DNA of 64,000 bases from Anoplopoma fimbria (Eukaryota > Chordata > Actinopteri > Perciformes > Anoplopomatidae). The stretch is taken from NCBI RefSeq assembly GCF_027596085.1, contig NC_072449.1, positions 28,178,430 through 28,242,429 on the forward strand. The letters are read 5' to 3'. Below are positions 60,601 to 64,000 of this stretch, in pieces. The translations under genes were made by a program, and so were the position numbers. A model generated the notes under the pieces. That model did not search any database and was not told where the DNA came from. It worked only from the letters and a program-made list of their open reading frames with translations. How positions within the stretch are numbered: position 1 is the first letter of the stretch; every line of letters starts with the position of its first letter.

Positions 60601-63164
60601 GTCTTAAATAAACTGGTCATGAATTATTTCAGTTAATTATTATTTATTCCGGTTTTGGTGCGTCATTTAATCTGCGTATCCACTTGAGGCCACTTCTTGG
60701 ACATTTGTGGGTTTTTATCAAAAATACATCCGCCTCAGCTACACGTTGTATTTGGTGCTAAGTAGCTGCTTGCGTGACTGTATAATTGGAAATGTAACAA
60801 AAATAATGTATATTTAAAACATACTATATAACCTCTATGTTCATAAGTAATTATGTGCCATGCTTTCCCATTTTTCAGTTTCCTGCACCATCACCATAGA
60901 AACACAGCTTGTCAAGACATGGCCCTGGGGGTTGGGTGGCTTTCAGACTTGAAATTGGTTAATTCTTTTTGCTCTCAGTGCTTTTTTTCTGTAAAGATGG
61001 TAAAAAAAAACAAAAAACTGCAGGCAGAGTCTCCCAGTGGACATTAAACTCAGCGAAAAGATGCAGATGAAGAATGAGCTCTTTCGAAAGCTGCAGTGAA
61101 GGAAAGTGTTGGGAGAAAACTGCTTTAATGACTAGTGCTACAAAGAGGCCTTTAAAAAAACGTAATGTTTGCTGAACTGAAGAGGGCTGCACAACCCTCT
61201 GGTGTTGTAGTAACTGACAAGCTCTCTTTGTCTCCCCTGTAGGCGTCTGTCTTTGCTGAAGCCTTCCCTTCGCTGCCTCGTTCGTCCTCAAGTGACCCCT
61301 CTGACCTCCATACTGTCCCCACACTGACCCAGCTCCTCAGGGGCAGAGCCAGCCAGGACCAGGGGTAGGTGAACCATCTCCACTGAGCCCACTGCATGTC
61401 TGTTATCATAGCCGGATTTTAAAATTTACTGTATGTCTATTGATCTGTTGCAGCTTTTACTGCTTGTGTGGACACATTCCTCCTACTTGTAAAAGGATAT
61501 ACTAGAGCCCACAGAAAGAAAAACATGACGTGCTTGTAATCAGCTTTAAGAAAATGACATTGCGCATTCTTTCCTGTCAGTAGCTCATATTTACTGCAAA
61601 TCTGACATGAAATGGATATGTTTTTTAGGATTTCATATGCTACTGCAGCTTCCCAGTGGTGCTCATTTTGTATTCAAATCCCAACATTCAAATTTCCCTT
61701 CAGGATTTTCTTCACAGCCGCTTTACCTCGCCCTGATACAGCCCTTTTCAACAGGAAATGAAGCCGTTATATCACTCCGATGAAAAAAACAGGGATTTAA
61801 TCTAGCAGGAAATGGGAGTATGCATACAACCCCACTTAAAAATATCGGAACTTTACCCTTTCAGTTATTTCCAGAATTTGCACAGCTAACGTTGACTGAG
61901 CTAGTGCTAGTGTTAACTTTGTTCCTAAACTTATTGATAAGCGAGCTTTGGTAACCTAGGTCACTGCTATTTTGTCCAAAACTTTGTTTGACATGCAAAG
62001 GATGTTTTACAGTTTTTACTTCCTCACTACAACAAATCCAACAAATTCACCTCTTTAACTGCAGCAATGCCTGTTCACCATATTGCCTTACTCTCATTTG
62101 TTATCTTTTGGATACTTTTCAGGTAATAATTGCATTATTTATGCTGTTTTAAAATTTGCTGAGTGTCTGGATTTCACGGCCTTTGATCTATTCAACCACG
62201 AAATTTCTGTGTAGTATTAAACATTATTAAAACAAGTAAAGCTGTTAAATCTTATTAGATGATAATAATGTGTATCAAGAATATGCAGCATGTGCCAGTG
62301 ATGTCTGTGATTCTGACACAAATTACTACTTTGTGAGTTTTCAGGGTTTACGAGATGTCAGTTCACATAATAACGCAAATAAATCAAATAAATAATAAAT
62401 AATTTCTCATTGCAAGTGTTGAAAATGTCATCATGTGAATCAGCACTGTTTGTTTATACTTATTTGTGTTTCATCTAAGTCAGAGTTGTACAATGATGAA
62501 CCAGGGACTTTTGGGAAGTACATTTTAAACAAAAACCTAATTTGATGTTTTGTTGTGACAAGGTGGTTTTTCCAGTTATGTGTGGTTGAAATACAATGTT
62601 TTAAAAAATGTAAAAAAAATTGTGGCCACCATCTGGTTACATTGGTGAACTGCAAGGTGTAAGTACTGTAGACTCCATCTCTGAAAACAGGAAATAGGAC
62701 CGATTTTGTCACTGTCAAAGCGTCACAACTTTGCAAGATACAGTCACGAAACTTTATAGGTGTGTAGTTAAGATCAGAACAGATATAAAGGGGGAGGGGG
62801 TCACACGATGGTCTCTAGTGTTTATGACTGATTAACACATAAACACTAGAGACCATCGAATATAAAATAAAGTGTCATAGTATGAACAATGTCCTTACTT
62901 ACTGGCCATTTTGTGTTTCCAGCTTTAAAATACATATCTGTGAATGAAGACTGTCTCTGACCTTTCTATCTACCTGTCACTCTGTGAGAGAAAAAAAACC
63001 ATCAATTGAATCATTGCGTCCTGTGTGTTGTTCCTGTTTGACCCCACAGGCTGCTGGACAGTTTCCACGACTTGAACAAAATGATCTGCCAGAGATACAA
63101 GAGAGGGAACGGCGTGTCTCGTGACCTGCTGCTGAGGACTTTACGCCTGGATCAGCCGTCCGCT
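52048..63164 (+). CDS. clba1: CLBA1/aftiphilin-like clathrin-associated protein (partial, continues past window)
   Basis: Exons: 52048-54661, 58281-58492, 61243-61364 and 63050-63164, with consistent phases and GT-AG junctions; more must follow to the right. The 1,021 residues seen comprise an N-terminal module of ~190 residues I do not recognise, a long Glu/Ser/Asp-rich disordered region, and the conserved part: DEFGVF (~839-844), W-rich repeats (HWTPGWAPGW), WTAF (~905-908), FPQDSSDEG, then SVFAEAFPSL and LTQLL. FxxF and WxxF motifs bind clathrin-adaptor ears, and aftiphilin and CLBA1 share this clathrin-binding box. The expected role is trans-Golgi/endosomal clathrin traffic. The neighbouring ahnak2-like gene supports CLBA1 over AFTPH. 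The start could also be the second Met (52069), which has a better context (A at -3). Confidence 0.8.
54662..58280 (+). other. clba1: clba1-like intron
   Basis: 3.6 kb AT-rich intron. It contains the MITE-like element at 56881-57416; otherwise no exon or named repeat. Confidence 0.7.
56881..57416. mobile_element. MITE-like element, 536 bp, same termini as 13148-13399
   Basis: The left end TTCTCACTACCAACTCGTCA is mirrored at the right end (reverse complement TTGTCAGTCCCAACTCATCA). Both resemble the termini at 13148 and 13399. No intact coding frame. Confidence 0.55.
58281..58492 (+). CDS. clba1: clba1-like exon 2 (WxxF region)
   Basis: Acceptor CTAAAAACAG, weak-looking donor CTG|gtagag. Phase 1 in, phase 0 out. 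It encodes HWTPGWAPGWTDTSF, DDTWTAFPQDSSDEG and GQWWPTSAIEKSKES, the Trp-rich adaptor-binding part. Confidence 0.85.
58493..61242 (+). other. clba1: clba1-like intron
   Basis: 2.75 kb AT-rich intron. A block ending TTGCCCATATTGCCCAGCCC near 59109-59129 resembles the terminus of a common fish MITE, but its other end is not evident. Confidence 0.6.
61243..61364 (+). CDS. clba1: clba1-like exon 3
   Basis: Acceptor TCTCCCCTGTAG, donor CAGG|ggtaggt region with gt at 61365. Phase 0 in, phase 2 out. It encodes SVFAEAFPSLPRSSSSDPSD and LTQLLRGRASQDQ. Confidence 0.85.
61365..63049 (+). other. clba1: clba1-like intron
   Basis: 1.7 kb AT-rich intron holding the perfect 21-bp hairpin at 62806-62858; nothing else recognised. 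Confidence 0.75.
62806..62858. repeat. perfect 21-bp hairpin
   Basis: 62806-62826 is the exact reverse complement of 62838-62858, with an 11-base loop. Confidence 0.93.
63050..63164 (+). CDS. clba1: clba1-like exon 4
   Basis: Acceptor TGACCCCACAG, donor GCT|gtgagt. It encodes LLDSFHDLNKMICQRYKRGN and RDLLLRTLRLDQPSA, a helical-looking segment. Phase 0 out; the next exon lies outside the window. Confidence 0.85.
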
Positions 63165-64000
63165 GTGAGTATCATTTTAAAACATGGGAATGACACCGCA
63201 GGGCTTTTGAGGTAAACAACGTATATCTCAATCACTTGATTCCCATCACGCTGACGTGTTACTCTCTCTACACATACACACACATGCTTTCTATGCATCA
63301 TTTCCTGCAGACGAATTAGCACGGAGCGCTTGGAGTTCTGTTTCCTTTTGTTAGGCTTCAAGGTTGTTAAATATAATTTGTCAGGGCGGCCTTTACAGAT
63401 TGTAAAATGACCTGACGGTGCCGTCTGACTGAGGGAAACCGCTGCTCCATTCAAATGAAGTGTCCGCTGTTATATGCAAAACACTGCTCGCTCTTCACCG
63501 TGGCTGATTAACCAGCACGACACTGCAGAGCACTTGATGTGTGATTCACTGCTCCATAATATTTTCTTTGGTGTTGCAGAGTAGGAAATAACACACCTAT
63601 TCCATATTTCTGCCAAATGTTTTTTTATGCTTTAATCTATTCATCTTGTCTTTTCTTGAGTTATTCTGGAACTTCGTGTTGGTTAAATTTCCAATAGCAG
63701 CTAGTGATGGATTTCTCTTTTCTTATTTGGAAACTACCAGATTGGATTTTGTCTACTTTATAATAAAAAGGAATATTGAGCAAATGGATTACAACAGATG
63801 CTACTAGTTCTTGAAAGTCTTCAGGGAAATGGTTTTATTTGGGAAATTATACCATGATTTAGAATTTTCATTTAATTATGATTTATTAGTGATGCAATGT
63901 CGTTCTGCAAATATAAACAATTATATTATTTGTCTACTAAATACATGTTCTACTGGTAGTTGTAAGAGGTCCACTGTGTAGCATTTCTGGGGATCTATTA
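63165..64000 (+). other. clba1: clba1-like intron (incomplete)
   Basis: AT-rich intron running to the window end; no exon recognised. Confidence 0.6.

Overview
The window is vertebrate nuclear DNA, most likely from a percomorph teleost. Genes are split by GT-AG introns, there is no operon structure, introns are AT-rich, and long CA/TG microsatellites, a hAT transposon, L1-like LINE remains and several fish-type dispersed repeats are present. Two protein-coding genes can be followed exon by exon, both on the + strand.

(1) Positions 6969-44492 hold an AHNAK-family giant-protein gene, best read as an ahnak2 orthologue. Seven small 5' exons encode a short Cys-containing N-terminus, a charged linker and a PDZ domain. 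One 13.6 kb exon then encodes thousands of residues of AHNAK-type beta repeats (KMPxxDISLPKGK / GPDVEMEGG), and a final exon encodes a Ser/Thr-rich C-terminus. All splice phases agree. As printed, the reading frame is broken by an in-frame TGA (34205-34207), a cluster of small indels in the near-identical tandem array (37826-39555) whose sum is +9, and a missing G in the last exon. The pattern suggests assembly or consensus error at least as much as gene decay.

(2) Positions 52048-63164, continuing past the window end, hold a clba1/aftiphilin-like gene. A large first coding exon encodes an unrecognised N-terminal module, a long acidic region and an FGVF motif. Three small exons then encode the W/F-rich clathrin-adaptor-binding region.

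From memory, AHNAK2 and CLBA1 are neighbours on human 14q32.33, so the pairing supports both names. They are not obvious pathway partners: the first is a membrane-skeleton scaffold, the second a trans-Golgi/endosomal clathrin accessory protein.

Layout: 1-6900, intergenic, with an L1-like ORF2 relic (3540-5570, minus strand). 6903-44492, ahnak2, with a 13.8 kb intron 1 rich in simple repeats and a 1753 bp hAT element with perfect 8 bp target duplications in intron 5 (26478-28230). 44493-50450, 3' UTR and a repeat-dense intergenic stretch holding a perfect 97 bp inverted repeat, a minisatellite-bearing dispersed repeat and a ~680 bp TGTAA satellite. 50450-64000, clba1-like. No RNA gene or CRISPR array was seen. 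I found no clear new molecular system; the most unusual structure is the homogenised five-unit higher-order repeat inside the ahnak2 array.
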